The notes under the pieces: generated by a model
The model's database searches: none
Told to the model about the DNA's origin: nothing
What the model saw: the letters and a program-made list of their open reading frames with translations, nothing else
Shown here: positions 47,568-58,076 of the stretch, piece by piece
Layout of the letters: each line of letters starts with the position of its first letter
Position numbering within the stretch: the stretch's first letter is position 1
Made by a program: the position numbers and the translations under genes
Source: Nostoc sp. CENA543
GTDB taxonomy: Bacteria > Cyanobacteriota > Cyanobacteriia > Cyanobacteriales > Nostocaceae
NCBI RefSeq assembly: GCF_002896875.1
Contig: NZ_CP023278.1
Span: 4,224,501 to 4,288,500, forward strand
Direction: 5' to 3'
Length of the DNA stretch: 64,000 nucleotides

Positions 47568-50500
47568 ATGGGACTGCCTGCGAATCAAATTTTATTATCC
47601 AGCACTCAACTACAAGAACAACTAGAACAACAAAAAACCCTAGCCAGGGTGATTGGCAGAATTCGGGAATCTCTGGATTTAGAAACAATTCTCAAAATTA
47701 CTGTTCAAGAAGTGCGTCAATTGTTGAATACTGATCGGGTTGCTGTTTTTCAATTTGATCCTGCACGAGACTGGGAGGGGGAATTTATTGCTGAAGATGT
47801 TGCCCCTGATTGGCTATCCGCTATGTCAGCCAAAGTCTACGATCACTGTTTTGGTGAAAAATTTGCGGCTTATTATCAACAGGGAAGAGTGCAAGCAGTT
47901 GCAGATATTTACGCTGCCGGATTAAGTAATTGTCATGTAGAAATACTCAGTAAATTTCAAGTACGCGCTAACCTCATTGTTCCTTTATTAAGAGATCAAG
48001 AACTATGGGGATTAATTTGTATTCATCATTGTCAGGAAGCTCGTCAATGGCAAGATTCAGAGATTGAATTTATCCGCCAAATCGCTGACCACCTCACCAT
48101 TGCCATTCAACAAGCCAAACATCTCCAAGAAGTCCAATTGCAAGCCGTAAAATTAGCACAAGCAGCCCAACGAGACCAAGTAATTTCTCAAATTGTTGAT
48201 CAAATTCGCACACCTCTAGACATTGAAACTATTTTTCAAAGCACAACTCACGAAATTCGGCAGTTACTCCAAGCTGACCGAGTTGCCATATTTCGCTTTA
48301 ATTCTGATTGGAGTGGTAACTTTGTCGCTGAATCTTTCGCTGAAGGTTGGACACCTCTAGTAGATGTGCAACCTGTAATTAATGATACCTACTTACAACA
48401 AAACCACGGCGGACGTTACGCTCAAAATCAGACATTTACCGCTAACGACATTTATCAAGCGGGATTAAGTGAATGTCATATTCTCTTATTAGAACAATTT
48501 CAGGCAAAAGCTTTTGCTACTGCTCCCATTCTTCAAGGCGATCAACTCTGGGGTGTCATCGCCGTTTACCAAAATTCTGCACCCAGACAGTGGCAAGCCT
48601 ATGAAGTAGAGTCCTTAAGTAAAATCGGCACGCAAATTGGTCTAGCTTTGCGTCACCACGAGTTACTAGCACAAGCTCACAACCAAGCAGAACAACAAAA
48701 GACCTTAACCAGCGTCATTACGCGCATTCGCCAATCTTTAGATTTAGAGACAATCTTTCAGACTACAGTTACCGAAGTCCGACAAATGCTACAAGCCGAC
48801 AGAGTAGCAATTTTTCATTTCGATCCCCAACAAGACTGGACGGGAGAATTTATTTCTGAAGATGTCGCTATTGGTTGGGATTCGGTTATAGCTGCCAAAA
48901 TCCATGACCACTGTTTTGGAGAGCAATTTGCAGCCTTTTATCAACAAGGTCGAGTACAGGCTGTTGCTGACATTCATGACGCAGGTCTAAGTAAGTGTCA
49001 TGCTCAGATTCTAGGTCAATTTCAAGTCAGAGCTAATTTAGTAGTACCACTGCTCAAACAGGGTAATTTATGGGGCCTATTATGTGTACATCAATGTCAT
49101 CACCCCAGAATTTGGCAGTCTTCGGAAATTGAATTTGTCAGTCAAATAGCAGAAAACTTAGGAGTAGCCCTACAACATAACCAACTTTTATTAGCAGCTC
49201 AATACCAAGCAGAACAACAAAAGACCTTAACCAGCGTCATTACACGCATTCGAGAATCTCTGGATTTAGAAACGATTCTGCAAACTTCCGTTACTGAGGT
49301 GCGGCAACTACTACAAGCTGACCGTGTGGGAGTCTTCCGTTTTGAACCCCAAACAGATTGGGAAGGGGAATTTATCTATGAAGATGTAGCTGATGGTTGG
49401 AATTCAGCGATCGCCGAAAAAGTTTATGACTACTGCTTTGGTAAAAATTTTGCATTACTTTACGCTCAAGGTCGAGTCAATGCGATCGCGGACATCCACC
49501 AAGGCAATTTTCCAGCCTGCTACATCCAAATTCTCGAACGATTTCAAATACGTGCCAATCTAGTTGCACCACTTTTAAAAGCAGGTGAACTTTGGGGATT
49601 ACTCTGTATTCACCAATGTAAACTTCCTCGCCACTGGCAACCCTCAGAAATTGAATTTGTTAGCCAAATAGCTGAACAACTAGGAGTCGCCTTAAAACAA
49701 GATTCTTATTTAAAACAAGTACAAATCCAAGCCGTTCAACTAGCAGAAGCTAACGAGCGGGAAAAATCAATGGAGCGGCAAAAATTATTAGCTGCAACCA
49801 TTGATAAAATTCGTCAATCTCTTGATATCAAAACCATCTTTAAAACCACTACTCAAGCTGTCCGTGAGTTGTTAGAAGTCGAACGAGTCGCTATATACCG
49901 TTTTAACTCTGATTGGAGTGGTAAATTTGTGGCTGATTCCTTCAAAGATGGCTGGAAACCTGCAACAAAAGTACAACCAATTGTTCTAGAAATCTTTGAA
50001 GATACAGATGAAGATGATAAATTACCCCGCAATGAAACTTTTGTTCCCATTCGCCAAGGAGAAAAATTATGGGGATTATTAGTAGCTTATCAACACTCTC
50101 AAGCCCGCTACTGGAAAGATGAAGAAATTAACTTATTAGCTCAAGTAGGTGTACAGTTAGGCATTGCCATTCAACAAGCAGAATTACTTGAACAAACCAA
50201 ACGTCAAACCCTAGAACTGACTCAAGCTTTATATGAATTAAAACAGACCCAAGCTCGATTAATTCAGGGAGAGAAAATGGCAGGTCTGGGACAATTATTA
50301 GCGGGAGTTGCTCACGAAATCAACAATCCTGTCAATTTCATTTCTGGCAATCTGACTCACCTGAATGAATATATTGAAAATATTTTCCATGTTTTGCAGA
50401 TGTATCGTCAATATGAATCACAGTTTCCCGACATCCAAGCAGCAACAAAAAACATGGATTTAGAATTTATCATTGATGATTTACCTAAAACACTCGATTC

Positions 50501-51101
50501 TATGAAAATGGGTGCAGATCGGATTCTGCAAATTGTCCTGTCCTTAAGAACTTTCTCTCGTACCGATGAAGCCGAATTAAAATCAGTGGATATTCATGAA
50601 GGTTTGGATAGTACCTTGCTCATTTTAGGACATCGCCTCAAAGATAATAACCAACGTCCTGCCATAGAGGTGATCAAAGACTATGTTAATTTGCCTTTAG
50701 TTGAATGCTATCCAGCACAACTAAATCAGGTGTTTATGAACTTGATTTGCAATAGCATCGACGCATTAGAAGAAAAATTTACCAATATTTGGCAAAGAAG
50801 TTTAAAAGCATCAAAGCCCTGTCCTACAGTCCCTTTAACTATTTGGATCAGCACAAAAATTGTAGAACAAAAAATTATTATTAAAATCGCTGACAACGCT
50901 TTTGGAATAGCACAAGAACTAGTTGATAAAATCTTCGACCCTTTCTTTACTACCAAAGAACCGGGTAAGGGAACAGGTTTAGGTTTGTCTATTAGTTATC
51001 AAATAATTGTAGAGAAACACTCTGGTAATATCAGATGTTTTTCTACCCCAGGAGAAGGAACAGAATTTATTATTGAACTTCCCCACACCAATAGCAAGTA
51101 A
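47568..51101 (+). CDS. Five-GAF histidine kinase, cyanobacteriochrome-like
   Basis: An 1177-residue soluble sensor kinase: five GAF domains (about 25-185, 205-365, 380-545, 555-712, 740-870), a short coiled coil, DHp with His916 in [13 protein letters not shown], and HATPase_c (N-box [31 protein letters not shown]). GAF1 and GAF3 carry both the DXCF motif (Cys94, Cys449 in DHCF) and the canonical bilin Cys-His (122-123, 477-478). GAF4 has DYCF (Cys623) and Cys651, but Tyr instead of His next to it. GAF2 has only the canonical pair (303-304). GAF5 lacks both. QGRVxAVADI before the Cys is typical of cyanobacteriochromes. It is therefore a probable blue/green-range photoreceptor kinase. No response regulator is adjacent. 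Confidence 0.93.
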   Translation: MGLPANQILLSSTQLQEQLEQQKTLARVIGRIRESLDLETILKITVQEVRQLLNTDRVAVFQFDPARDWEGEFIAEDVAPDWLSAMSAKVYDHCFGEKFAAYYQQGRVQAVADIYAAGLSNCHVEILSKFQVRANLIVPLLRDQELWGLICIHHCQEARQWQDSEIEFIRQIADHLTIAIQQAKHLQEVQLQAVKLAQAAQRDQVISQIVDQIRTPLDIETIFQSTTHEIRQLLQADRVAIFRFNSDWSGNFVAESFAEGWTPLVDVQPVINDTYLQQNHGGRYAQNQTFTANDIYQAGLSECHILLLEQFQAKAFATAPILQGDQLWGVIAVYQNSAPRQWQAYEVESLSKIGTQIGLALRHHELLAQAHNQAEQQKTLTSVITRIRQSLDLETIFQTTVTEVRQMLQADRVAIFHFDPQQDWTGEFISEDVAIGWDSVIAAKIHDHCFGEQFAAFYQQGRVQAVADIHDAGLSKCHAQILGQFQVRANLVVPLLKQGNLWGLLCVHQCHHPRIWQSSEIEFVSQIAENLGVALQHNQLLLAAQYQAEQQKTLTSVITRIRESLDLETILQTSVTEVRQLLQADRVGVFRFEPQTDWEGEFIYEDVADGWNSAIAEKVYDYCFGKNFALLYAQGRVNAIADIHQGNFPACYIQILERFQIRANLVAPLLKAGELWGLLCIHQCKLPRHWQPSEIEFVSQIAEQLGVALKQDSYLKQVQIQAVQLAEANEREKSMERQKLLAATIDKIRQSLDIKTIFKTTTQAVRELLEVERVAIYRFNSDWSGKFVADSFKDGWKPATKVQPIVLEIFEDTDEDDKLPRNETFVPIRQGEKLWGLLVAYQHSQARYWKDEEINLLAQVGVQLGIAIQQAELLEQTKRQTLELTQALYELKQTQARLIQGEKMAGLGQLLAGVAHEINNPVNFISGNLTHLNEYIENIFHVLQMYRQYESQFPDIQAATKNMDLEFIIDDLPKTLDSMKMGADRILQIVLSLRTFSRTDEAELKSVDIHEGLDSTLLILGHRLKDNNQRPAIEVIKDYVNLPLVECYPAQLNQVFMNLICNSIDALEEKFTNIWQRSLKASKPCPTVPLTIWISTKIVEQKIIIKIADNAFGIAQELVDKIFDPFFTTKEPGKGTGLGLSISYQIIVEKHSGNIRCFSTPGEGTEFIIELPHTNSK

Positions 51102-51118
51102 ACATATAAAAATAGTTT

Positions 51119-51164
51119 GTAGTAAGGACTTTAGTCCTGAGATGAGGACTGAAGTCCTCACTAC
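51119..51164. terminator. Bidirectional hairpin between convergent genes
   Basis: A 20-bp stem with two mismatches (51119-51138 and 51145-51164, 6-nt loop) built of AGGACT / AGTCCT words, a common cyanobacterial intergenic hairpin. It sits 17 nt after the kinase stop and 11 nt after the pentapeptide gene stop. Confidence 0.7.
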
Positions 51165-51175
51165 AAACCTCTTAT

Positions 51176-51682
51176 TTATCGACATCCTAAACTTTCTCTT
51201 GTGGAAATACCCGTAACAGAATTGACTCCATCGGCTCTTTCGCACAGTAAAGATACTTGATAACGGTCGATAATTGCGTCTGTAAAATCAGCCCCAGTAA
51301 TATCAGCGTCATAAAAACGGCTGCGAGTTAAAGTCGATTCGGTAAAAATGGCATTTTTCAAATTTGCACCGTCTAAAGTCACCCGATCTACCAAAGCACC
51401 TGTTAAATTTGCATTTTCTAAATTAGCTTTTAATAAAACGCCCTTAGTCAAAATAGCATTAGTTAAATTTGCGCCTTGAAAATTTGTACCCCGCATTTCT
51501 GCTGCGACAAAAGTTACACCTGCTAAATCAGTGTTAGTAAAATCACGATTTTCTAGATTAGTGTTGTTGTAGTTAATTGTACTAAGTTGAGCAAAAGCTG
51601 GCTTGGGATTGATGATGAGCCAAAACCAAGCCAGCAGCAAGATTACAATCAAACTTAATAATCTCAGCAAGAACTTTTTCAT
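51176..51682 (-). CDS. Exported pentapeptide-repeat protein
   Basis: About 168 residues from the ATG at 51682 (an upstream ATG at 51709 adds nine). Seen: a signal peptide or anchor [20 protein letters not shown] with a probable cut at AFA-Q, then about 20 A(D/N)LxX pentapeptides ([33 protein letters not shown]) forming a right-handed beta-helix, and a C-terminal tail containing two cysteines. Related proteins occur in the thylakoid lumen or periplasm of cyanobacteria with unknown roles. It converges on the kinase gene. Confidence 0.88.
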   Translation of the reverse strand: MKKFLLRLLSLIVILLLAWFWLIINPKPAFAQLSTINYNNTNLENRDFTNTDLAGVTFVAAEMRGTNFQGANLTNAILTKGVLLKANLENANLTGALVDRVTLDGANLKNAIFTESTLTRSRFYDADITGADFTDAIIDRYQVSLLCERADGVNSVTGISTRESLGCR

Positions 51683-51816
51683 AACTTTACAAATCTCATG
51701 AATAGTCAAAAGTCAAAAGCAACAACCAGTCACCCTGACAGCTACTTTTCTATCATTCCTTCATAAAAAATAGTCAGTCATAGTGAATAACATCAAAAAG
51801 ATACCTGCTAGCTCAC

Positions 51817-51851
51817 TATTGACTATTGACTATTGACTATTGACTATTGAC
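51817..51851. repeat. TATTGAC heptamer array abutting a stop codon
   Basis: Five perfect copies of the 7-bp unit TATTGAC, ending at the first base of the stop codon of the LCP-family gene (minus strand, 51851-51853). Confidence 0.9.
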
Positions 51852-53356
51852 TACTTCCAATCCTTGCCGATGCGGATTGTGATATCTGATTCTAAATCCC
51901 CTGTGGATTTAACTTCAACTAAACCCAATCCTAAGATTTTCTGTAGGTTAACTCCTGCCGAGCGATCGCCCTTCTGTACAATAATTTGTGTTTGACGTTG
52001 GGTGTCAGGCCAAGCTGGAATAGTGTAAATATTTGTAAAACCTTTTTGTTTCAAGTAAGCAATAGCTTTTTCAGTTAACTGGGGTTGATTGGAAGCATTT
52101 TGAATAGCAATTTTGAGCTTAGATACTGGTCGTGAATCTGGCTTTAGACCAGGTATATCTACCCCTACATAATTATTCAATAAATTTTGCTGTCCGTTCA
52201 AATTCAGCCAATAGCTATGGGGATCTTTACTAAATTTGCTGAATGTACCAGGTAACATAGTCATTTGGAAATTATCCCGTTCTAAATTGACGGAAAAATT
52301 CACCAACGCCATCATTTCTTCGATCTTCAAATTGGTATCGAAATATTTCCGCATCAGGCGGGTTAATTGGGGCAATCTCGGTAAAACCGTGGGACTGTTA
52401 AGCCTTTGCAACACTGCTGTTACTAGTGCTTGTTGTCTTTGCACTCTGGGTAAATCCCCTAATCCTGCTTCTCGGTAACGAGCAAATAATTCTGCTTGTT
52501 CGCCATTGAGAGTTTGCCAACCACTAACTAAACTGACAGTTGATCCACTTACTGGATCTTGATAAGTCATAGCTTTGGGGACAAAAACTTCTACCCCACC
52601 TAATTGATCGACTAATTGCCGTAATCCACTCGTAGAAAGGCGAATATAGCGGTCAATTCGGGCATTATTCAGAGTCCGGCTGACAGTCCGTGCGGCTAAC
52701 ACTGGCCCGCCTTTGGCATTTGCCTCTGCCACTCTGGTTAATCCCTGTTCTGGGATAGCAATCATTGTGTCGCTGGGAATCGACAGTACCCGCATAGTTT
52801 TACTGTTGGGGTTGATTCTAGTCAGCAGCATGGTATCGCTATTGCCAGAAAAACTTTCCGGTGAGCCATCCACAGCACCTTTGACTGGTTCAATTCCCAT
52901 AATCAGAATATTCATTGGTTTGGATATCTGATACTGGGAAATTTTGCTCCATAGTTCCCCAGGTAAGGGCATCTTCTGTTCATTTTGACCGGAAAATCCC
53001 AATTCTTCATCGGTACGGTCTAAGTTACTCCATAAAGGAGTCCATAAAGCCAAGGTGGATACTAACAGCCCAGACATGATGATCCCTAATACGGCTGTCA
53101 AAATCCACAGTAACCAGCGCGGCATGGATAAGCCCAATCGCTCATACAGCTCATTGGGAATCGCTCCTACAGACTCTACAACATTACGAGAACTGCTAGC
53201 TGCTTGTTCTTGTGTTGTTATTTCTTGGTCTGTTGCTGATTGCGCTAGAACTTGATTATCGATACGTTGTAGTTGCCCAGGTTTTACCCCAAGCTCTAAA
53301 TCTGGTATCTGTTGAGGTGTAACCTGATCTTCTGACCATTGAACCTGTTTAATCAC
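51851..53356 (-). CDS. LytR-CpsA-Psr (LCP) family protein
   Basis: About 501 residues. The GTG at 53356 is preferred because GGAGA stands 5-6 nt before it; an ATG at 53410 would add 18 residues. Seen: a cytoplasmic linker, one membrane helix (about 80-105), the LCP domain (NILIMGIEPVKG, SDTMLLTRINP with the Asp-Arg pair, LSIPSDTMI, FARYREAGLGDLPRVQRQQ) and a C-terminal LytR_C domain (about 400-500). LCP enzymes transfer lipid-linked glycopolymers to the cell wall. In this strain it could anchor a polysaccharide, possibly the one made by the neighbouring cluster. Asp and Arg residues used for pyrophosphate binding are present. Confidence 0.92.
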   Translation of the reverse strand: MIKQVQWSEDQVTPQQIPDLELGVKPGQLQRIDNQVLAQSATDQEITTQEQAASSSRNVVESVGAIPNELYERLGLSMPRWLLWILTAVLGIIMSGLLVSTLALWTPLWSNLDRTDEELGFSGQNEQKMPLPGELWSKISQYQISKPMNILIMGIEPVKGAVDGSPESFSGNSDTMLLTRINPNSKTMRVLSIPSDTMIAIPEQGLTRVAEANAKGGPVLAARTVSRTLNNARIDRYIRLSTSGLRQLVDQLGGVEVFVPKAMTYQDPVSGSTVSLVSGWQTLNGEQAELFARYREAGLGDLPRVQRQQALVTAVLQRLNSPTVLPRLPQLTRLMRKYFDTNLKIEEMMALVNFSVNLERDNFQMTMLPGTFSKFSKDPHSYWLNLNGQQNLLNNYVGVDIPGLKPDSRPVSKLKIAIQNASNQPQLTEKAIAYLKQKGFTNIYTIPAWPDTQRQTQIIVQKGDRSAGVNLQKILGLGLVEVKSTGDLESDITIRIGKDWK

Positions 53357-53471
53357 AATTATCTCCCCACTCAACCACTCCCTAAAATTTATGTTAATCC
53401 AAGCCACCAAACTTGCCAGTGTCAGACTGCACTGTAAACTTGAAATGTTCTAGCGTAGGTCGTATGACAAC

Positions 53472-54536
53472 ATGAGTAGTTCTTTGTTCCCAGTCATCCT
53501 GGCAGGTGGTAAAGGTGAACGTTTTTGGCCTTTGAGTCGGCAAGACCGACCCAAACAATTTTTAAGTCTTGATGGTAGCTCTAGAAGTCTATTACAGGCA
53601 ACTGCCGAACGACTAATTGATGTTGCAGGCAGTTGGCAGGATTTATGGGTAATTACTTCTAGCCAGCTAGCTACAGGTATACTACAGCAATTACCAGAAT
53701 TGCCACCTCCAAACCTGTTGGTAGAACCGCAAGGTAGAGACACTGCTGCTGCTGTTGCTTGGACAAGTTTAGAAATTCAAAAACGTTACGGAGACGACGC
53801 TATTATCGGCTTTTTCCCCTCTGACCACTGGATAGCTGACCAACAGGCATTTAAACGCACATTAGATGCGGCTACTCAACTAGCGGCAAGCACTCCAGCT
53901 ATTGTCACATTAGGGATTAAGCCTACCTTTCCATCAACTGGTTACGGCTACATTGAACAAGGCGAAAAAATTGGTAGCTTTAATGAGTTGCCAGCTTATC
54001 ACGTCAACCGCTTTACTGAAAAGCCAGACCGTGAAACAGCCCAGACATTTCTGTCTACAGGACGATTTAGCTGGAATAGCGGTATGTTCGTCTTTCGGGC
54101 TGGTGTTGTTCTCAAGGAACTGTATACCCATGCACCAGAAATTATTGAACAAATAGCACAAAAAGGCGTTGATGTCTATCCCCAATTGCCGAAAAAAAGT
54201 ATAGACTATGCACTCATGGAAAAAACTAATTTAGCATATGTTTTACCGGCAGAATTTGGGTGGGATGACTTGGGTGATTGGAACGCTATCGAAAGACTAC
54301 TGAAAAAACCAGACAATCCTAACGTTGAACTGGCTACCCATGTAGGTCTAGATACACAAGGCGCAATTATTTATGCTACTAACCCAGAGGATGTAGTTGT
54401 TACTATTGGGTTAGAGGATGTGGTGATTGTACGCGATCGCAATGTCACCCTCATTGTTAACAAAGAACGCACCCAGGAAATTAAACAAGTCCTCAAAACC
54501 CTACAAAGCGATCCCCGATTTACTGACTTACTTTGA
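53472..54536 (+). CDS. Mannose-1-phosphate guanylyltransferase
   Basis: A 354-residue nucleotidyltransferase making GDP-mannose from GTP and mannose-1-phosphate. Seen: FPVILAGGKGERFWPLSRQDRPKQFL with the nucleotide loop and the FWPLS signature, FFPSDHWI, TGYGYIEQG, FTEKPD, WNSGMFVF and AEFGWDDLGDW, all typical of the ManC/type II family. The C-terminal isomerase domain of bifunctional ManC is absent, so it is monofunctional. GDP-mannose would supply the glycosyltransferases upstream or GDP-fucose synthesis. Start at the ATG at 53472 gives the usual four-residue lead. Confidence 0.94.
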   Translation: MSSSLFPVILAGGKGERFWPLSRQDRPKQFLSLDGSSRSLLQATAERLIDVAGSWQDLWVITSSQLATGILQQLPELPPPNLLVEPQGRDTAAAVAWTSLEIQKRYGDDAIIGFFPSDHWIADQQAFKRTLDAATQLAASTPAIVTLGIKPTFPSTGYGYIEQGEKIGSFNELPAYHVNRFTEKPDRETAQTFLSTGRFSWNSGMFVFRAGVVLKELYTHAPEIIEQIAQKGVDVYPQLPKKSIDYALMEKTNLAYVLPAEFGWDDLGDWNAIERLLKKPDNPNVELATHVGLDTQGAIIYATNPEDVVVTIGLEDVVIVRDRNVTLIVNKERTQEIKQVLKTLQSDPRFTDLL

Positions 54537-54544
54537 AGAGGCAG

Positions 54545-54674
54545 AGAGCAAGAAGCAAGGGGGCAGGGAGCAAGGGGGCAGGGAGCAGAGAGCAATTTAA
54601 ATTAATGCCCACTCCCCAGTCCCCAATCCCCAATCCCCAATCATTCTTAAATTTTGAATTTTGAATTTTGAATT
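54545..54674. repeat. Low-complexity and STRR heptamers downstream of the GDP-mannose gene
   Basis: Three kinds in a row: a 15-bp-period GGGGGCAGGGAGCAA stretch (54555-54595), four CCCC(A/G)(A/G)T heptamers (54614-54641, the STRR1 type), and TTTGAAT heptamers (54650-54674). Confidence 0.85.
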
Positions 54675-54700
54675 GATAAGTCCCCAATCCCCAAAACAAA

Positions 54701-56344
54701 ATGTTTTTAACATACACTGTTCCGCGCCAAAGAGAAATTATTGAAGTTGTTCTCCGCAATGGCTGGGATTATATGCGGAGGTTGCTAACTGGTGGTAAAG
54801 CTGATGAACCCCAATTACCTACACCTGCGGTGTTAAAAAATATTCTGGTGGATTTGGGGCCTGTTTATGTCAAACTCGGTCAGCTACTGTCTACCCGTCC
54901 AGATTTACTGAGTGCTGCTTATATTGATGAACTTTCCACTTTACAAAACGAAGTACCGCCCGTACCTTGGGCAGAAGTGGAAATCGTCATTCGTCAGCAA
55001 CTCAAACGCCCTTTAGAAGAAACTTTCAAATACATCAATCCTGTGGCAGTAGCGGCGGGATCAATTGCCCAAACCCATCGCGCTACGTTAATTGATGGTC
55101 GGGAAGTGGCATTAAAAGTCCAGCGACCAGGAATAGATATTACGATTGTCCAAGATATTGCCCTGATTCAAGGGATTGCTGATTTGGTGGCGCGTACTGA
55201 TTTTGGGCAGAATTATGAAATCAAATCAATCGCCGAAGAATTCACTAAAGCCCTAGAGGCTGAATTAGATTTTACCAGGGAAGCTGGTTTCACAGACCAA
55301 CTGCGACGTAATTTATCGCACAGTCGTTGGTATGAACCGCAAAAAATTGTCGTTGCGGAAATTTATTGGCATCTGACTACAGAAAAATTAATGGTGATGG
55401 AGTGGCTAGACGGAGTACCAATACTCTCAGCCCAATTAAGCAGCATTAACGGTAAAGACCCAGTGGCAGAACGTAATGCCGTTACTACACTATTATTTCG
55501 TGCCTTTTTTCAGCAGTTATATGTTGATGGCTTTTTTCATGCTGATCCCCATCCTGGGAATATTTTTTATCTGACTGATGGGCGCGTAGCGTTGTTAGAT
55601 TGTGGGATGGTGGGTAGGCTTGATCCCCGCACTCAGCAAATTTTGACGGAAATGCTATTGGCTATTGTCGATTTAGATGCGGGAAGATGCGCTCAACTGA
55701 CTTTACAACTGGCCGATTCCGCACAACCAGTAATTTTATCGCGCCTAGAAAGCGATTATGACCGGATGCTGCGGAAGTATTACAACGTCAGTTTGACGGA
55801 GATGAATTTTAGTCAAATCTTTTATGAAATTTTGCAAGTTGCTCGTAATAATAAAATTCGCTTACCCGGTAACATGGGCTTGTATGCCAAAACTTTGGCA
55901 AATTTAGAAGGGGTAGCCCGTACCTTTAATCCAGAAGTAAATTTATTTGAAGAAATTCAGCCTTTAATTACAGACTTGTTTCGACGGCAATTATTAGGCG
56001 ATAATCCAGTGCGATCGCTCCTCAGAACCGCCTTAGATATTAAAAGCCTGTCGCTACAATCTCCCCGACAAATCGAACTGTTATTAGATCGAGTCACATC
56101 GGAAACTTTGCGATGGAATCTTTCTCTACATGGTTTAGATGGTGTCCGCCGCACAATGGACGATGCTGCTAACCGCTTATCCTTTAGCATCCTCGTAGGT
56201 TCACTGATTATGGGGGCAGCAATTATTTCCACTAAAGCCCAAACCACACAGCTATCTTTTATTAGTAGTGTGTTATTTGCCGTCGCCAGCTTATTAGGAT
56301 TGTGGCTAATTATTAGTATCTTGCGATCGGGGCGTTTGAGATAA
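54701..56344 (+). CDS. AarF/UbiB (ABC1) family atypical kinase
   Basis: A 547-residue protein of the ABC1/UbiB/ADCK group. Seen: GPVYVKLGQLLSTRPDLL with the KxGQ motif near residue 55-62, PVAAGSIAQTHRATL with the Ala-rich nucleotide loop, VALKVQRPG, HADPHPGNIF near 280-289, ALLDCGMVG as the metal-binding segment, and two C-terminal hydrophobic helices (about 495-545). Family members support quinone and isoprenoid metabolism in mitochondria, plastids and cyanobacteria. The particular substrate is unknown. It converges on argJ across a heptamer array. Confidence 0.94.
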   Translation: MFLTYTVPRQREIIEVVLRNGWDYMRRLLTGGKADEPQLPTPAVLKNILVDLGPVYVKLGQLLSTRPDLLSAAYIDELSTLQNEVPPVPWAEVEIVIRQQLKRPLEETFKYINPVAVAAGSIAQTHRATLIDGREVALKVQRPGIDITIVQDIALIQGIADLVARTDFGQNYEIKSIAEEFTKALEAELDFTREAGFTDQLRRNLSHSRWYEPQKIVVAEIYWHLTTEKLMVMEWLDGVPILSAQLSSINGKDPVAERNAVTTLLFRAFFQQLYVDGFFHADPHPGNIFYLTDGRVALLDCGMVGRLDPRTQQILTEMLLAIVDLDAGRCAQLTLQLADSAQPVILSRLESDYDRMLRKYYNVSLTEMNFSQIFYEILQVARNNKIRLPGNMGLYAKTLANLEGVARTFNPEVNLFEEIQPLITDLFRRQLLGDNPVRSLLRTALDIKSLSLQSPRQIELLLDRVTSETLRWNLSLHGLDGVRRTMDDAANRLSFSILVGSLIMGAAIISTKAQTTQLSFISSVLFAVASLLGLWLIISILRSGRLR

Positions 56345-56371
56345 GGGGCATTGGGCATTGGGCATTGGGCA
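56345..56371. repeat. GGGCATT heptamer array
   Basis: Four near-perfect GGGCATT units right after the kinase stop. GGGCATT is the reverse complement of AATGCCC, a unit junction in the array just downstream, so the two can pair. Confidence 0.85.
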
Positions 56372-56386
56372 TAAACATAATCTGTT

Positions 56387-56580
56387 CCCGATTCGCGATT
56401 CCCGATTCCCGATTCCCCATTCCCAATGCCCGATTCGCGATTCCCGATTCCCCATTCCCCATTCCCAATGCCCGATTCGCGATTCCCGATTCCCCATTCC
56501 CCATTCCCAATGCCCGATTCGCGATTCCCGATTCCCGATTCCCCATTCCCAATGCCCGATTCGCGATTCCCGATTCCCTT
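56387..56580. repeat. 42-bp tandem array made of six heptamers
   Basis: Four 42-bp units (56387-56554) and a partial fifth, each read as six heptamers of the CCCGATT, CGCGATT, CCCGATT, CCCGATT or CCCCATT, CCCCATT, CCCAATG kind. The second and third units differ from the first and fourth only at the fourth heptamer. The array runs to the argJ stop codon (56579-56581). Confidence 0.95.
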
Positions 56581-57892
56581 ATGTTGTGTACTCAGCGTTA
56601 ATTTTCACGTAGTCGTAACTTAAATCACAGCCCCACGCTTTACCTGCACCGTGACCGTTACCAACGTTGACAGCGATAATTACTGGATTATCTACTCTTT
56701 GACCTGGAATATTCTTGCGATCAACGGATAAATCATTACTATTGTTAGTCGCAACAAAGTCTTGGGGAAGCACAGAATTCGCTGCCGCTTGCTTTAAATA
56801 TGCACTAGCGGCGGCGCGGTCAAATGGTAAAGGTTGACCGTTTTCAAACAGGAGAAAATCCCCCAGTTTAATATTCAAATTTTCTTGCTCAAAAGGTACA
56901 CCTGCGCGTCCGGCGGCGGCGGCGATGCGTCCCCAATTGGGGTCACGACCGAAGATAGCGGATTTCACTAGGGATGAACCTGCGATGGTTTTGGCGATTT
57001 GTCTGGCTGCAAGTTCGTCATGCGCCCCTGTAACTTGCACTTCCATCAGACAAGTTGCACCTTCACCATCACGAGCGATCGCTTTGGCTAAATGCTGACA
57101 TACTGCTGTTAACATGGCCTCTAATTTTTCGGCTTCTGCACCCATTTCTGTAATTGCTGGGGTGCGCGATTCACCATTAGCTAGAGCAATCAGGCTATCG
57201 TTGGTACTGGTATCACCATCTACAGTAATAGAATTAAAGCTTCTGTCTGCTGCTCTGCTTAACATTTCTTGCCATAGATGCGGTGAGACAGCTGCATCAC
57301 AAGTAACAAAAGCTAACATCGTCGCCATATTTGGATGAATCATCCCCGAACCTTTAGCAATGCCACCAATGCGGACTGGACGATCTGCGATAGTAGTTTC
57401 CAGGGCAATGGATTTAGTGACTAAATCTGTAGTGATAATTGCACCTGCGGCCGTATCTGACCCAGTAGGAGATAGTGCTGCGACTAATTTGGGAATTCCA
57501 CCCCGCAGCGCATCCATTTTAATACGCTGACCGATTACCCCTGTAGAAGCTAAAAGAATCGATTCTGGGGAAATATTTAACTCTTTTGCCAACAATTCTG
57601 CACTTTCTTCTGCATCCCGCACACCTTGACTACCTGTAGCGGCGTTAGCTTGTCCAGCGTTGCAGAGAATCGCCCGCGCAAATGGTTTAGCTTGCAAGCG
57701 TTGACGACAATAATCTACACAAGCAGCTTTGACTTGGCTGGTAGTAAATACACCAGCTGCGATCGCTTCCACATCTGATACTATCAAAGCCAAATCCGGC
57801 AATCCCGAAGGCTTCAACCCAGCAGTAATCCCAGCCGCCTTATAACCTTTAGGTGCTGTCACTCCACCAGTAATTTCCTGCCACTCTGCCAT
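56579..57892 (-). CDS. argJ: Bifunctional ArgJ, ornithine acetyltransferase / NAG synthase
   Basis: About 437 residues from the ATG at 57892; an ATG at 57901 would add three. Seen: GGVTAPKGYKAAGITAGLK, GSGMIHPNMATMLAFVTCDA with the Thr of ATML where the precursor cleaves itself into alpha and beta chains, TNDSLIALANG, and GRDPNWGRIAAAAGRAG. In the cyclic arginine pathway ArgJ moves the acetyl group from acetylornithine to glutamate. Length is a little above the usual 405-415 residues. The gene stops inside the last unit of the 42-bp array and is convergent with the UbiB-like kinase gene. Confidence 0.96.
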   Translation of the reverse strand: MAEWQEITGGVTAPKGYKAAGITAGLKPSGLPDLALIVSDVEAIAAGVFTTSQVKAACVDYCRQRLQAKPFARAILCNAGQANAATGSQGVRDAEESAELLAKELNISPESILLASTGVIGQRIKMDALRGGIPKLVAALSPTGSDTAAGAIITTDLVTKSIALETTIADRPVRIGGIAKGSGMIHPNMATMLAFVTCDAAVSPHLWQEMLSRAADRSFNSITVDGDTSTNDSLIALANGESRTPAITEMGAEAEKLEAMLTAVCQHLAKAIARDGEGATCLMEVQVTGAHDELAARQIAKTIAGSSLVKSAIFGRDPNWGRIAAAAGRAGVPFEQENLNIKLGDFLLFENGQPLPFDRAAASAYLKQAAANSVLPQDFVATNNSNDLSVDRKNIPGQRVDNPVIIAVNVGNGHGAGKAWGCDLSYDYVKINAEYTT

Positions 57893-57946
57893 ATTTCTCA
57901 CCCTTACAACTAATTAGCAGCTTGACTGGCGATTATAGCTTGAAAG

Positions 57947-58065
57947 TGCTGAGTGCTGAGTTTTGAGTAATGAGTAATGAGTAATGAGTGCTAAAAAAAA
58001 TTGCTCCTTATCTACTTTCCAATCCCCAATCCCCAGTCCCCAGTCCCCAGTCCCCAATCCCCAAC
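57947..58065. repeat. GAGTAAT and STRR1 heptamer arrays
   Basis: GAGTAAT x3 plus GAGTGCT at 57965-57992, preceded by AGTGCTG units, and six CCCC(A/G)(A/G)(T/C) heptamers at 58024-58065. The second type is the classic STRR1 heptamer described from Calothrix and other heterocystous cyanobacteria. Confidence 0.9.
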
Positions 58066-58076
58066 CCCCTTCCATG

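Noticed and set aside
56387-56580. Possible CRISPR array
   Set aside because: Units are contiguous with no unique spacers between repeats.
56306-56623. Several overlapping open frames on both strands across the 42-bp array
   Set aside because: All translate to 14-residue repeats of low complexity and arise because 42 is a multiple of 3; no frame has independent support.
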